From the NCBI GenBank assembly GCA_019695175.1, contig JAIBAM010000021.1, positions 1 to 46,327 of the forward strand: a DNA stretch of 46,327 nucleotides. The letters run 5' to 3'. This document shows, piece by piece, positions 8,253 to 17,624 of the stretch (position 1 is its first letter; every line of letters starts with the position of its first letter). Below the pieces are notes generated by a model. The model saw nothing but the letters and a program-made list of their open reading frames with translations. It ran no database searches and was not told the DNA's origin. Made by a program: the position numbers and the translations under genes. This DNA is from Bdellovibrionales bacterium (GTDB taxonomy: Bacteria > Bdellovibrionota > Bdellovibrionia > Bdellovibrionales > UBA1609).

Positions 8253-9554
8253 ATGAGTTCCAATCAAAGCACACCAAAGAATATCTTTGTGCGACCCTCG
8301 GTACCACAGCGAAGAGTTGTGGTCACGGGTCTTGGAGCTGTGACTCCATTAGGTCTATCTATGGAAGAGTCATGGCAAAATTTAATTAGCGGAAAGTCTG
8401 GAATAAGCCCCATAACTCTTTTTGATGCTTCAAAAATGGAAACCCAAATAGCCGGTGAGGTTAAGAACTTCAATGTGGATGCATGGGTCAATAAAAAGGA
8501 CCAAAAAAAAATGGATCGTTTTATTCACTTGGCCGTTGCTGCTGCAAAAATGGGAGTTGAAGATGCCTCATTGCAGGATATGGTTCAGTGGGATGAAGCG
8601 CATTCAGATCGAGTGGGTTGTATCGTAGGTGTTGGTATCGGTGGTCTTCCGTGTATTGAACGTCAGCATGAGATTTTATTGGAACGGGGACCTAGTAGAA
8701 TTTCACCTTTTTTTATTCCAGCAACAATTGGCAATTTAGCTTCAGGTCATATCAGCATGCTTCATAATGCCCGTGGACCCAACTATTGTATCACTTCGGC
8801 TTGTGCAAGTGGAGCCCATTCAATTGGTGAATCCTATCGTCTGATTCGTGAAGGTCACTGTGATGTGATGATTGCGGGAGGGGCTGAATCGGTGGTTTGC
8901 CCCATGGCCATTGGTGGATTTAATGCGTTGAGAGCTCTTTCAACAAGAAATGGTGAACCTGAACAAGCCAGTCGTCCGTGGGATCAAGATCGAGATGGTT
9001 TTGTATTGGCTGAAGGGGCCGCTGTCCTTATTTTGGAAGACTACGAACATGCTGAAAAGCGTGGTGCTAAAATCTATGCTGAGGTCAGTGGTTATGGAAT
9101 GTCTGCGGATGCTTACCACATGACTCTACCTTCTCCTGGTGGAAGGGGAGCGGCTTTGGCAATGGTGCACGCCTTAAATGATGCAAAAGTAAGCGAGCAA
9201 GAGGTCGGTTACATTAATGCTCACGGTACAAGCACTCCAGCAGGAGATGAAGTTGAATCTGATGCGATTAAGAGGGTTTTTGGTGATCATGCAAAAAATC
9301 TTTGGATCAGTAGTACCAAGAGTATGACTGGCCATGCTTTAGGTGCTGCAGGAGCTATTGAGAGTGCCTTTTCGGTAATGACATTACATTCGGGTATTGT
9401 GCCGCCAACAATCAACTTGGAGCGACCCAGCATAGATTGCGACCTGGACTACGTTCCTAAAACTTCCAGAGAAAGAAAGCTTCATTTTGTGCTCAATAAT
9501 AGTTTTGGTTTTGGAGGAACAAATGCCTCTCTTTTGTTTGGTAGATTAAGGTGA
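8253..9554 (+). CDS. fabF: 3-oxoacyl-ACP synthase II
   Basis: Elongating condensing enzyme of type II fatty acid synthesis. The 433-aa product shows the Cys-His-His triad: C184 in TSACASGAHS, H324 in NAHGTSTPAGD and H361 in SMTGHALGAAG. The N-terminus is about 20 residues longer than in E. coli FabF (a Ser/Pro-rich lead before RRVVVTGLGAVTPLG). The ATG at 8253 has an AAGGGGAAG ribosome site, so the extension is probably real. The stop overlaps the rpiB start by 4 bases. Confidence 0.96.
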   Translation: MSSNQSTPKNIFVRPSVPQRRVVVTGLGAVTPLGLSMEESWQNLISGKSGISPITLFDASKMETQIAGEVKNFNVDAWVNKKDQKKMDRFIHLAVAAAKMGVEDASLQDMVQWDEAHSDRVGCIVGVGIGGLPCIERQHEILLERGPSRISPFFIPATIGNLASGHISMLHNARGPNYCITSACASGAHSIGESYRLIREGHCDVMIAGGAESVVCPMAIGGFNALRALSTRNGEPEQASRPWDQDRDGFVLAEGAAVLILEDYEHAEKRGAKIYAEVSGYGMSADAYHMTLPSPGGRGAALAMVHALNDAKVSEQEVGYINAHGTSTPAGDEVESDAIKRVFGDHAKNLWISSTKSMTGHALGAAGAIESAFSVMTLHSGIVPPTINLERPSIDCDLDYVPKTSRERKLHFVLNNSFGFGGTNASLLFGRLR

Positions 9555-10003
9555 TTTTAAGAGACACCCTAAAAAATATTTTAATTGCATCAGATCATGC
9601 AGGATGGAATTTAAAAAATCACTTGATACATTCTTTGAACCAGTTACCTTGGCAGGACCTGGGAACCCATTCTTCGTCTGAATCTGTCGACTATCCGGAT
9701 ATAACAGATGACTTGTGTCAAAAATTAAATCCAAATGATGCCGGGGTTTTAATATGTGGTTCTGGGCAAGGGGTGGCGATACGGGCCAATCGGTATCACC
9801 ATATTCGTGCAGCACTTTGTTGGAGTGAAGAGGTCGTCCGTTTGGCGCGGGCTCACAACAATGCAAATGTTATTTGTTTTGGTGGTCGATTGATGGACTT
9901 TTCCTTGTGTGAAAAAATGGTGTTAACTTTCTTAGATTCTCCCTTTGAAGGGGGAAGGCATCTTCGCAGAGTCAACAAGCTCTTAAGTATAAATAAAAGG
10001 TGA
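9551..10003 (+). CDS. rpiB: Ribose-5-phosphate isomerase B
   Basis: Interconverts ribose-5-phosphate and ribulose-5-phosphate. The 150-aa product begins at a GTG overlapping the fabF stop (GTGA). Family motifs: IASDHAGWNLKNHL (12-25), ESVDYPDITD (44-53), CGSGQGVAIRAN with catalytic C69, and AHNNANV with H102. The usual CGTG is CGSG here. Conserved in the same position as in other gene clusters linking central carbon genes to fab and glyA. It ends the apparent operon. Confidence 0.93.
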   Translation: MILRDTLKNILIASDHAGWNLKNHLIHSLNQLPWQDLGTHSSSESVDYPDITDDLCQKLNPNDAGVLICGSGQGVAIRANRYHHIRAALCWSEEVVRLARAHNNANVICFGGRLMDFSLCEKMVLTFLDSPFEGGRHLRRVNKLLSINKR

Positions 10004-10053
10004 AATTAGTTTTTAAGATCTGCTTTCTTTAAAATTCGTTTAGGATTTTATAG

Positions 10054-10080
10054 TTGACGGTTTTTTTTATTCAATATTAA
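10054..10080 (+). promoter_or_regulatory. Candidate promoter for glyA
   Basis: TTGACG (10054-10059) is followed after a 15-bp T-rich spacer by TATTAA (10075-10080), 34 bp before the preferred glyA start. The spacer is shorter than the ideal 17 bp. Motif match only. Confidence 0.35.
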
Positions 10081-10113
10081 GTGATTGCAATAATTCAATA
10101 CGGGAGACTCTCT

Positions 10114-11349
10114 ATGTTGCAAAAGCAAGATCCTGAGATATTTAATTTGATTCAGAGCGAATTGGAGCGACAAAAATTTGGATTGGAAATGATTGCATCA
10201 GAAAACTATGTTTCCCAATCCGTTCTGCAGGCACAAGGATCTATTCTTACTAATAAGTACGCTGAAGGTTATCCAGGAAAAAGATATTATGGGGGTTGTG
10301 AATTTGTTGATCACATAGAGCAGTTGGCTATAGATCGAGCCAAAAAACTCTTTCAAGCTGAATTCGTCAATGTTCAGCCTCATTCGGGATCACAGGCAAA
10401 TATGGCCGTATATTTATCTTGCTTAAAGCCAGGGGACACCGTAATGGGGATGGATTTGTCCCATGGCGGGCATCTGACCCACGGGTCTCCGGTGAATTTT
10501 AGTGGGTTTTTATTTCATGCTGTTCACTATGGATTGGATCCTGAAACGGGTCGTCTGAATTATGATAATATTTTAAAGTTGGCAAGGAAATATAAACCAA
10601 AATTATTGATTGCAGGTTACAGTGCCTATCCAAGGGAGTTGGATTTTGCAAAGTTCAAAAACATTGCAGAAGATGTGGGGGCCTTGCTTTTTGTGGACAT
10701 GGCCCATTTTGCTGGACTCGTGGCCGCAGGGATTCATCCGAGTCCAGTCCCCTTTGCAGATTTTATTACTTCAACGACTCATAAAACATTGCGTGGTCCT
10801 AGGGGTGGAATGATTTTATCTTCGGAAAAAAATTCTAAGATGATTAATGGAAAAATATTTCCAGGTATTCAGGGTGGACCTTTGGAACATGTTATTGCAG
10901 CAAAGGCCGTGGCATTTCAAGAAGCGTTACAACCTTCGTTTAAAGCCTACATAACTCAAGTGGTAAAGAACGCACAAACTTTGGCTCAGGAATTATTAAA
11001 TCTAGGTTTTTCATTGGTTTCAGGAGGTACAGACAATCATTTGCTGTTGCTAGATTTATCGCAAAAAGACATCACCGGAAAAGATGCGGAAATAGCCTTG
11101 GACAAAGCAGGAATTACTGTAAATAAAAATACTGTACCTAATGAAAAGCGTTCCCCTTTTGTAACCTCTGGAATACGCATTGGGACACCTGCATTGACCA
11201 CTCGTGGGATGGGGGAAGTAGAAATGAAATTAATTGCTGGATGGATGGCCCAGGTTTTAGAAAATCACGAGGACATGAGGGTTCTTAATTCAGTTCATAA
11301 TAAAGTGAAAGAGCTTTGTGATAAGTTTCCGATGTACTCTGGACTTTAA
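10114..11349 (+). CDS. glyA: Serine hydroxymethyltransferase
   Basis: PLP enzyme interconverting serine and glycine and charging tetrahydrofolate with one carbon. The open frame begins at a GTG (10081), but the ATG at 10114 is preferred: it follows GGGAGA at good spacing and begins with the family-typical MLQKQDPE. The resulting 411 aa is the normal length. Motifs: ASENYVS (28-34), [16 protein letters not shown] (46-61), and the PLP lysine K224 in [12 protein letters not shown]. It follows rpiB after 110 bp with its own candidate promoter. Confidence 0.96.
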   Translation: MLQKQDPEIFNLIQSELERQKFGLEMIASENYVSQSVLQAQGSILTNKYAEGYPGKRYYGGCEFVDHIEQLAIDRAKKLFQAEFVNVQPHSGSQANMAVYLSCLKPGDTVMGMDLSHGGHLTHGSPVNFSGFLFHAVHYGLDPETGRLNYDNILKLARKYKPKLLIAGYSAYPRELDFAKFKNIAEDVGALLFVDMAHFAGLVAAGIHPSPVPFADFITSTTHKTLRGPRGGMILSSEKNSKMINGKIFPGIQGGPLEHVIAAKAVAFQEALQPSFKAYITQVVKNAQTLAQELLNLGFSLVSGGTDNHLLLLDLSQKDITGKDAEIALDKAGITVNKNTVPNEKRSPFVTSGIRIGTPALTTRGMGEVEMKLIAGWMAQVLENHEDMRVLNSVHNKVKELCDKFPMYSGL

Positions 11350-11518
11350 TCTGGTGCTAAAATGGGCTCGGAGTGTTTTTTAATTTAAAAAATCATTCTC
11401 AAGTAGAGACTAAATAGGAATTATTTTCATAAAGTAGATCCCATAGGTTTTAAATTGGGATGTTCTGCGACTTTTACTTTTCAATTTCTTCTGAATTGGG
11501 TATGGTGAAATACTCATT

Positions 11519-12256
11519 ATGAAAATTTTAGGTAAAATTTTACTGGTCTGGTCCAGTGTTTTATTGTTTGGATGTGCTTCGCTGAACGGGACATTTCAGT
11601 CTGGCAGGGGTGCGAGCGACAGCTCTGGGTTTGTAGGACCTGGTGATTTGAAACGACCCACTTTTGTAGGGCTTGATGGCAAAGAATTAAAGTTGAATCA
11701 CAAAACTTTTGTTCAGAGTGGAGGACAAAGTGTTTTTGATGAAGAAGAACCCCCCTCCCCTTTCGTTGCAGTGCAAAAGCCACAAAAATCAAAATTTATA
11801 AAGTATAAACCTCAGCGGTCGTTCGCTTTAAGTTGGCCCCTAAACATGGTTAAGGTGAATCAGTACTTTAATCCAAAGAAAAAGCGCAGACCTCATCTAG
11901 GTGTGGATTTGGCTGGTGTGAAGGGAACTCCTATTTTTTCCGCCCATGAAGGTTTAGTTATTTATGCTGGTCGAGCCTTTAAAGGCTTTGGAAAACTGGT
12001 TATTATTGAATATGACGACCGTTGGGCTTCACTCTATGCGCACATGGACAAGATTATGGTGAAGCAGGGGCAAACTGTTGAATCGGGCCAGACTCTAGGG
12101 CTTATGGGGAGGACCGGAAGAGCAACAGGAGTGCACTTACATTTTGAATTATTGCATGATCAAAGGCCTGTGGACCCAATACCCTTACTTAATAATACCC
12201 ATCAGTTGGTAGATTCTCGTACTGAGACTGATGGTCATCGTGCCGCGAACTTGTAA
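11519..12256 (+). CDS. M23-family peptidoglycan endopeptidase lipoprotein
   Basis: A 245-aa lipoprotein: the signal peptide ends in the lipobox LLFGC with C19 as the lipidation site. A low-complexity linker (20-110) leads to an M23/LytM domain (about 111-225). All zinc and catalytic residues are present: H126 and D130 in HLGVDLA, H175 in LYAHMD, and H206 and H208 in VHLHFEL. It should therefore be an active endopeptidase and not a degenerate NlpD/EnvC-type activator. No LysM domain is visible. It likely acts in the periplasm on cell-wall crosslinks. In predatory relatives such enzymes can also act on prey wall, but nothing here shows that. Confidence 0.88.
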   Translation: MKILGKILLVWSSVLLFGCASLNGTFQSGRGASDSSGFVGPGDLKRPTFVGLDGKELKLNHKTFVQSGGQSVFDEEEPPSPFVAVQKPQKSKFIKYKPQRSFALSWPLNMVKVNQYFNPKKKRRPHLGVDLAGVKGTPIFSAHEGLVIYAGRAFKGFGKLVIIEYDDRWASLYAHMDKIMVKQGQTVESGQTLGLMGRTGRATGVHLHFELLHDQRPVDPIPLLNNTHQLVDSRTETDGHRAANL

Positions 12257-12407
12257 CCAGTGATTACAATTCTGATTGGACAGCGAAGACACAAAAGAAG
12301 AATTAAAAATCCTTCATATATAGGTTAAAAATTTATCGGACGGCTCATTAGTTGTAGTCCATGACGTTCCCGATGCGTCTTAAACTCACAATGATTTCAT
12401 TGCAAAT

Positions 12408-13100
12408 GTGGGTGATGCGAAATTAAGTATTGGTCGACTGACACGATTAATTTGTCGAGAGGTGCGGCGACATAATTTCACCTATCATCAGCTCAATTAC
12501 ATCTTCCGCAGTGTCCGGGCCAATTGCTTGATCGAAGTGCCCGGTAGAAAGCCCAACAAATTATTTGAGCTACCAACCCAGCAAGAGCGCGAAGCATTTT
12601 TCAATGCCATTCATGATCCAGCTCACTGCCTTTTATTTACTTTTCTTTTGTCCACCGGGGTTAGAGAGGCCGAGGCTTGTAATCTGCAAGTTAAACATTT
12701 AGACCTTGACGACAACAAAGCGTTCATTTTTGAGGGCAAAGGGAAAAAAGATCGCGTCGTTATTTTCAGCGAAAAACTTAAACACATGCTGTCACTATAC
12801 TTGAAGGACAGGAACCACCGATTTGTCTTTCAATCAAACCGGCACACACGGTACACGATGAAGCGTGTGCAGCAGCTCTGCCAGCGGTACAAAGAAAAAG
12901 CAGGGATATCTTGTCGATTCACGCCGCATGTTCTTCGTCACATTCACATGACCAAGCTGGCTGAGGCGGGAGTGTCCAAAGAAAGAAGGGCACTATTAGC
13001 CGGTCACTCGAATGAGTTAATGTAGGATCAATATACGAGGTTGGGTACGAACGGCATAAAGTTAGACATTTTAACCGTGTTCAAACAAATCAATTTTTGA
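12408..13100 (+). pseudogene. Tyrosine recombinase (integrase), interrupted before catalytic Tyr
   Basis: The frame from GTG 12408 to TAG 13023-13025 encodes 205 aa with a phage/XerC-type catalytic domain: R86 in LSTGVREAEACNL, the beta-hairpin lysine near K114 (GKGKKDR), H174 and R177 in HVLRHIH, and H200 in LLAGHS. The nucleophilic Tyr is missing from the product. Past the TAG the same frame stays open for 24 codons to TGA 13098-13100 and reads DQYTRLGT, which supplies the expected Tyr nine residues after H200. The N-terminal core-binding domain is also incomplete; an in-frame stop lies at 12381. It adjoins tRNA-Arg, a common integration target. This is a decayed integrase, unless the TAG is a sequence error. 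Confidence 0.82.
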
Positions 13101-13244
13101 GAGGGGGATTAAGGTGAAATCCAAAGAGACATTGGTGGCGGATGTGACCGAAGTCAGGAAAAAAATCCCTAGCATGCCCTCACTCGGAAGGTATCTGGGG
13201 ACGATTCTAATTTGCAGGTCTTTAATTTGGTTAATTGGAAAACT

Positions 13245-13321
13245 TGGTGGTGCCGGTACGACTCGAACGTACGACCGCTCGCTTAGAAGGCGAGTGCTCT
13301 ATCCAACTGAGCTACGGCACC
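13245..13321 (-). tRNA. tRNA-Arg (anticodon UCU)
   Basis: Read on the minus strand, the acceptor strand GGTGCCG (13321-13315) pairs with CGGCACC (13255-13249), followed by discriminator A and an encoded CCA (13247-13245). The D arm is GCTCAGTTGGATAGAGC. The anticodon stem CTCGC/GCGAG encloses the loop CTTCTAA, giving anticodon TCT. The T arm GTACG-TTCGAGT-CGTAC is perfect. The total is 77 nt including CCA. Confidence 0.97.
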
Positions 13322-13459
13322 GGAGTGTTGATAGGGTTCTTATTAAAACGATATTTAGCCGATTAAGTCAATTTGCAAGTCAGCGAAATCACTTAAATAG
13401 CTGTATTGGTTGATTTTACAAGGCACTTTTTTGATGGTCTAGTTTAACTTTATAAGTCA

Positions 13460-14176
13460 TCAGGGAAGAGTTGCATAAACTCTGTGAGAATCCTCCTCTT
13501 CATCCAGTTCTTTTAAAAGCTGAACTACTTCCTCGTGCTGTGTTGGACTTAATTTTGTATCGTTTTTGGACTTGTAAATGAGCTCGGCTGCAATAATTTC
13601 CCACCCCCTTTGTACCAAGGAAGAACGAATAAGTTCTAAATCAGCGACAGCACCATAAAAGTTATAGGAAATTTCAGTTTCTGTTGGATCTTGATCTATT
13701 TCCACCTCATTGGCTCCGACCTCAATGGCCTCCTCTTCAGGATCGGTGACTTGATTTTTTTTGGCATTGACGTGAGCTACCCGATCAAACATCCAACTCA
13801 CAGCACCTGGCTCGCCAAGAGCTCCACCATGGCTTTTAAAAAGTAAGCGAATTTCACTGACTGTTCGAGTTTTATTATCAGTTTGACATTCGACAATAAT
13901 ACCGACTCCATGGGGGCCATATCCCTCATAAGTACACTCTTCAATCACGCTTTCATTATCTAGGCCAGCACCCTTTTTTATGGCGCGTTCAATCGTATCT
14001 TTAGGACAGGATGCGGCTCGAGCGGCCGTGATTGCAAGTTTAAGTCGAGTGTTGCTTTCGGGGTCTGGTCCACCCATTCGTGCTGACACAGCAATTTCCC
14101 TAGCGAGTTTAGTAAATAAGGCGCCCTTTTTTTTTGCTGTCTCCAACTTACCCGCAGTTTTCCATCCCTTTCCCAT
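13460..14176 (-). CDS. yebC: YebC/PmpR family regulatory protein
   Basis: A 238-aa member of the YebC/TACO1 family, known for DNA binding or for assisting translation of difficult stretches. It starts with MGKGWKTAGKLETAKKKGALF, read here as MGKGWKTAGK then KKKGALFTKLAREI, followed by the family motifs GGPDPESNTRLKLAI, TYEGYGPHGVGIIVE, NKTRTVSEIRLLFK and GALGEPGAVSWMF. The first residues differ from the commoner MAGHSKW type and resemble the YeeN-like branch. The SDR gene ends 42 bp upstream, so the pair may be co-transcribed. AAGGAGAAGTC is a strong ribosome site. Confidence 0.93.
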   Translation of the reverse strand: MGKGWKTAGKLETAKKKGALFTKLAREIAVSARMGGPDPESNTRLKLAITAARAASCPKDTIERAIKKGAGLDNESVIEECTYEGYGPHGVGIIVECQTDNKTRTVSEIRLLFKSHGGALGEPGAVSWMFDRVAHVNAKKNQVTDPEEEAIEVGANEVEIDQDPTETEISYNFYGAVADLELIRSSLVQRGWEIIAAELIYKSKNDTKLSPTQHEEVVQLLKELDEEEDSHRVYATLP

Positions 14177-14217
14177 AGACTTCTCCTTATAAATATAAAT
14201 AATAATTATTTTAATAA

Positions 14218-15006
14218 TTAGGTGAGACTGATTCCGCCATCGACTGTGTGCAAACTTCCGGTTGTCCAGCAGGAGTCTTTACTTGCCAAAAATGCGACCA
14301 TGGCGGCGATTTCCTCAGGTTTTCCCATGCGACCCATGGGTTGAGATTCATGGGCTGTTTTTCGTGTGGTGCTCTTCTCATCTTCATGGTGAAACGAATG
14401 GATCGGTGTATCCGTTAGTCCTGGGCAGACTCCACAGACGCGAATTTTAGGAGCTAATTCCAGGGCCAGCCCTTGAGTTAAATTATTTAAGGCGGCCTTG
14501 GTTGCAGAGTAAGCTAAAGTATTTGGGATGGGACGAAACCCTAATGTGGAAGTTACATTGATAATGGCGGAGCCTTCACGCATTATAGGCAACACTTTTT
14601 TAATTAAGCGGACTGGAGATAAAAAGTTTGTCTCAATTTCTTCTAACCACATTGATTCCGTGGTTTCCATAAAAGAATGTCTATGAATAATTCCCGCATT
14701 GTTTACCAGAAGGTCAACATTCTCTTGATCAGGGATTTTATTTAAAGTCGATAGAATTTTGTCTGGAGCTGAGCTCTCTCTGAGATCTACTTTGCAAGTG
14801 AGATACTGTGTGGAATAGGAAAATTTTTTTTCAAATTTTTGGGTGAGATATTTTGATGTTTGATCCAAACGGGATTCATTTCTGCCCACTATAATTAAAC
14901 TATATCCATTGCTGGCTAAACGTTCCCCAATAGCGCTACCGATCCCACTATTTCCACCCGTTAAAATTGCCAAGGGAGCCTTACGATTTGACTTCGATAC
15001 TTCCAT
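14218..15006 (-). CDS. Short-chain dehydrogenase/reductase
   Basis: A 262-aa NAD(P)-dependent oxidoreductase with TGGNSGIG (16-23), NNAG (102-105), S153, Y166 and K170 (YSATK), and a standard PGLTDTPI loop. The substrate cannot be told from sequence. It is distinct from fabG in this window: it has a longer N-terminus and a divergent substrate loop, and sits with yebC instead of lipid genes. AAAGGAGAAC precedes the ATG. A perfect 16-bp tandem repeat lies 46-79 bp upstream and could carry its regulatory sites. Confidence 0.88.
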   Translation of the reverse strand: MEVSKSNRKAPLAILTGGNSGIGSAIGERLASNGYSLIIVGRNESRLDQTSKYLTQKFEKKFSYSTQYLTCKVDLRESSAPDKILSTLNKIPDQENVDLLVNNAGIIHRHSFMETTESMWLEEIETNFLSPVRLIKKVLPIMREGSAIINVTSTLGFRPIPNTLAYSATKAALNNLTQGLALELAPKIRVCGVCPGLTDTPIHSFHHEDEKSTTRKTAHESQPMGRMGKPEEIAAMVAFLASKDSCWTTGSLHTVDGGISLT

Positions 15007-15051
15007 GAACCAGTTCTCCTTTTGCTGAATCGCTTGGGTGCAGCCACTCCG

Positions 15052-15083
15052 AATAGGGTCCTAAGATAATAGGGTCCTAAGAT
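15052..15083. repeat. Perfect 16-bp tandem repeat upstream of SDR-yebC
   Basis: AATAGGGTCCTAAGAT occurs twice without a gap (15052-15067 and 15068-15083). Each unit holds the short palindrome TAGG-GT-CCTA. It lies upstream of the minus-strand SDR start at 15006, a reasonable place for an operator, but it could also be a simple duplication. Confidence 0.75.
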
Positions 15084-15239
15084 AACAGATGTCGGGGAGG
15101 GGGAGAAACTTTTTTTATCAGAATACATTCAAGGGAATCTAAAAATGAGAGATAGAGGGATAATAGTAAAATATTATCCCTATTTTAAGGTTTAGATATT
15201 CTTTCTTAAAGAAGCTTAAAGAAGTTTGAGGCTTTTATT

Positions 15240-15467
15240 CTAAGAAGCCTTTTTCTGTCTGGAGAGATAGGCTTGATATTTTTTATCAAAGTCCTTTGGT
15301 TTCTCGCCCTTTCGACTGATCATACCCTCTTTAAACCAATTGAAATGTTCATCACAAAACTCCATACGGGTGGCTTTTTTACCGCATTTTTCAACGGGGC
15401 AAACAGTAGCTACTTCGGCTGTTGGTTTACTATTTGGATTAGTTCCAGCTTTGTTATCCTTGGCCAT
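15240..15467 (-). CDS. Small Cys/His-rich protein (possible zinc finger)
   Basis: 75 aa from the ATG at 15467, chosen because AGGAGG stands 5 nt before it; the longer open frame to 15524 lacks a ribosome site. The core CPVEKCGKKATRMEFCDEHF gives a Cx5C...CxxH arrangement that could bind one zinc. The N-terminus is polar (MAKDNKAGTNPNSK) and the C-terminus basic and helical (KKYQAYLSRQKKAS). It has no recognised function. The strong Shine-Dalgarno and compact motif suggest a real, well-translated gene. It stands alone, in the same orientation as its neighbours. Confidence 0.7.
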   Translation of the reverse strand: MAKDNKAGTNPNSKPTAEVATVCPVEKCGKKATRMEFCDEHFNWFKEGMISRKGEKPKDFDKKYQAYLSRQKKAS

Positions 15468-15682
15468 TTCATCCTCCTTGATGAATTTACACTCCTCTGG
15501 AAAAGATGAGTGCTGTAGTTGCAAGTAAATTCTTTGAATATAATTTTATTATTTAAGAAAATAATTTTTATTTAAAGACTGGTTTTGATGTGTTGGCCGT
15601 AGGTAAGAACAGGACTTAAAGAAGATCAAATAAATATAACCATTGATTTTGTTTCCGATAAAAGAATTTTAAATCGGGATTT

Positions 15683-17068
15683 TTAAAAAATTTTTCCTGG
15701 ATTCATAATTTGATCTGGATCAAAGACTTGTTTGATTCCCTTCATTAAATGAATTTCAGCTTCAGTTCGAGTGTGATTAAGATAGGATTTTTTGGTGAGT
15801 CCTACCCCATGTTCCGCAGAAATAGAACCTTCATAATGTTCAATCATGGTAAATAAAATTTGATTAACTCTAAGGCATTCATCAATAAAAATTTGTTTTT
15901 CCATATTTTTTGGTTTTAAAATATTGATATGTAGATTTCCATCACCAATATGACCGAACCAAACCAGTTCAAAGTGCGGATATTCTTTTTTTAAAATCTG
16001 ATCCATTTCATTTAGAAAAGCAGGGACGTGGGTTATTCTTACGGAAATATCATTTTTATAGGGGGAAAAGGGCGCAGTGGCCTCACTAATATCCTCTCTT
16101 AACCGCCAAAACTCGCGGGCTTGTTGTGGATTTTGAGCTTGAGCTCCATCCATAATCCAACCGTTATCCATCGCTTGGGAAAAAAGATCTAATGAGTTTG
16201 TTGAGTTGTGAGAATGACTTCTTTCAATCTCTATAACCAGGTAATAAGGCCCTGCACTTTGCAGTGGACTTTTAAGTCCTGTATGGGCGGATACCAGATT
16301 TAACGCTTGTTGTGTAAACATTTCATAGGCTTGAAGGGTTACATGGGTTTTAAAGTGGTGATAGATTTTCATGACTGCATTTAGATCGGGAACTGCAAAT
16401 AAAAAAGTTTCCAAATCCTTTGGCGACTGGGTTAACTGAATTGTCGCTTGGGTAATAAAACCTAGCGTTCCCTCTGCACCAATAAAAAGTTGTCGTAAAT
16501 CATAACCTGTTGCATTTTTAACTAAACCACGATTGAGGTGGAGCACCTCGCCCGTTCCAGTGACAACTTGCAGAGAGGAAACCCAATGTCGCATCAATCC
16601 ATAACGCAATACTTTAATTCCCCCGGCATTGGTTGAGATATTCCCACCAATTTGACTAGAGCCTCTGGATGCAAAATCCACAGGAAAAAATAGATTTTTT
16701 TCTTGGGCAAATTGCTGCAGATCTTGAGTGATAACCCCAGGCTCGCATGTTACCGTTTGATCGAAAGAATCAAAGTTAAGGATACGGTTCATTTTCTCAA
16801 AACTAACAATGGCCTCATTATTCAAGGCTGTGGCCGCGCCACTCAGACCTGTTCTTCCTCCCGAAGGGACAAGGCTTATACGGTTCTTCCGAGCCCAGAT
16901 TACAATTTTTTGAACTTCGTCGGTCGTTTTTGGGAACAAAATAACACTGGCGTTGGGCATATATCCTGTCCAGTCTTTACCATATCTAAATAAAGACTCT
17001 TTATCGGTAAGGATTTGAGCTGCAGGAAGGATCTTGTTTAAAGAAATTAATAAATCCACTGAAATCAT
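15683..17068 (-). CDS. FAD-linked oxidase, GlcD/D-lactate dehydrogenase type
   Basis: A 461-aa flavoprotein oxidising a 2-hydroxy acid such as D-lactate, glycolate or D-2-hydroxyglutarate. The FAD-binding type 4 domain spans about 35-215, with PSGGRTGLSGAA, GGNISTNAGGIKVLRYG and IGAEGTLGFI. The C-terminal oxidase domain (about 215-460) contains HIGDGNLHINI and SAEHGVGLTKK, whose His residues typically sit at the active-site metal or substrate. No iron-sulfur partner (GlcE/GlcF) is adjacent, which points to a single-subunit D-lactate or D-2-hydroxyglutarate dehydrogenase; the exact substrate is undecided. Confidence 0.9.
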   Translation of the reverse strand: MISVDLLISLNKILPAAQILTDKESLFRYGKDWTGYMPNASVILFPKTTDEVQKIVIWARKNRISLVPSGGRTGLSGAATALNNEAIVSFEKMNRILNFDSFDQTVTCEPGVITQDLQQFAQEKNLFFPVDFASRGSSQIGGNISTNAGGIKVLRYGLMRHWVSSLQVVTGTGEVLHLNRGLVKNATGYDLRQLFIGAEGTLGFITQATIQLTQSPKDLETFLFAVPDLNAVMKIYHHFKTHVTLQAYEMFTQQALNLVSAHTGLKSPLQSAGPYYLVIEIERSHSHNSTNSLDLFSQAMDNGWIMDGAQAQNPQQAREFWRLREDISEATAPFSPYKNDISVRITHVPAFLNEMDQILKKEYPHFELVWFGHIGDGNLHINILKPKNMEKQIFIDECLRVNQILFTMIEHYEGSISAEHGVGLTKKSYLNHTRTEAEIHLMKGIKQVFDPDQIMNPGKIF

Positions 17069-17214
17069 GTTATCTCGCTTTTTAAAATCTTGTTCAGACC
17101 TATTTTATATCTTTGAATAAGCTATTAATAGGGTCTCCTACTTTTTATAGAGAAGATAATAAATACTCAATGGATTTTTTTATTCGACCCTATAAAGGCT
17201 TTTATTTAATCAAG

Positions 17215-17255
17215 TAGAGTCAAAATCTATAATTTGGCGTCTGGTGGGGACTCTA
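17215..17255. other. Stem-loop after the phosphorelay A operon
   Basis: TAGAGTC (17215-17221) pairs with GACTCTA (17249-17255), extendable to about 10 bp with one G-U pair. The T-run follows on the plus strand, although the genes here run on the minus strand, and the hpt stop codon lies inside the 3' arm. It may act as a terminator or mRNA end for the minus-strand operon, but the U-tract is on the wrong side for a classic one. Confidence 0.35.
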
Positions 17256-17624
17256 TTTTTTTTTCAACTTGGATTCTGCTTCTTCGAAGAGTCTCTTAAT
17301 TTTTATAAAATGTGGGTTTATAGATAGGTTGACAGTTTTTTTCTTCATTCTGAGAAGGCAAATTTCTTCAAGGAGCAGCAGAGATTCTTTAACCGTATTG
17401 GATGTAAAATCAGTTTTATTCTGGCATATTTTCTCCATAATTTCTGCTAACTCCGAAATTTCGGGAAGTCCGTAGGTTTTTCCTGTTCCCTTGAGTTTGT
17501 GAAATTCATCAGCTAAAATTTTATATTGAGAATCATTGAGATGTTTGTTCATACTTTGAATTCGAAGCGGTAGAGCCAAAATATATTCCTGTTGTAATTG
17601 GGCCATAAGGTCAGAAAAACTCAT
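17253..17624 (-). CDS. Histidine phosphotransfer (Hpt) protein
   Basis: 123 aa starting at the ATG (17624) that overlaps the kinase stop (ATGA) and follows AAAGGCGG; the longer frame to 17678 merely overlaps the kinase gene. The Hpt signature is H42 in EFHKLKGTGKTYG, within a helical bundle. It shuttles phosphate between receivers, and as the last gene of a receiver-PilZ-like / receiver / kinase / Hpt operon it likely links the kinase branch to one of the two receivers. Confidence 0.85.
   Translation of the reverse strand: MSFSDLMAQLQQEYILALPLRIQSMNKHLNDSQYKILADEFHKLKGTGKTYGLPEISELAEIMEKICQNKTDFTSNTVKESLLLLEEICLLRMKKKTVNLSINPHFIKIKRLFEEAESKLKKK

Noticed and set aside
13245-13321. Attachment-site duplication of the tRNA-Arg 3' end
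   Set aside because: I found no second copy of the tRNA 3' segment near the broken integrase, so no island boundary can be drawn.
13114-13413. 99-codon plus-strand open frame
   Set aside because: It runs antisense through the whole tRNA-Arg gene, so it is almost certainly chance.
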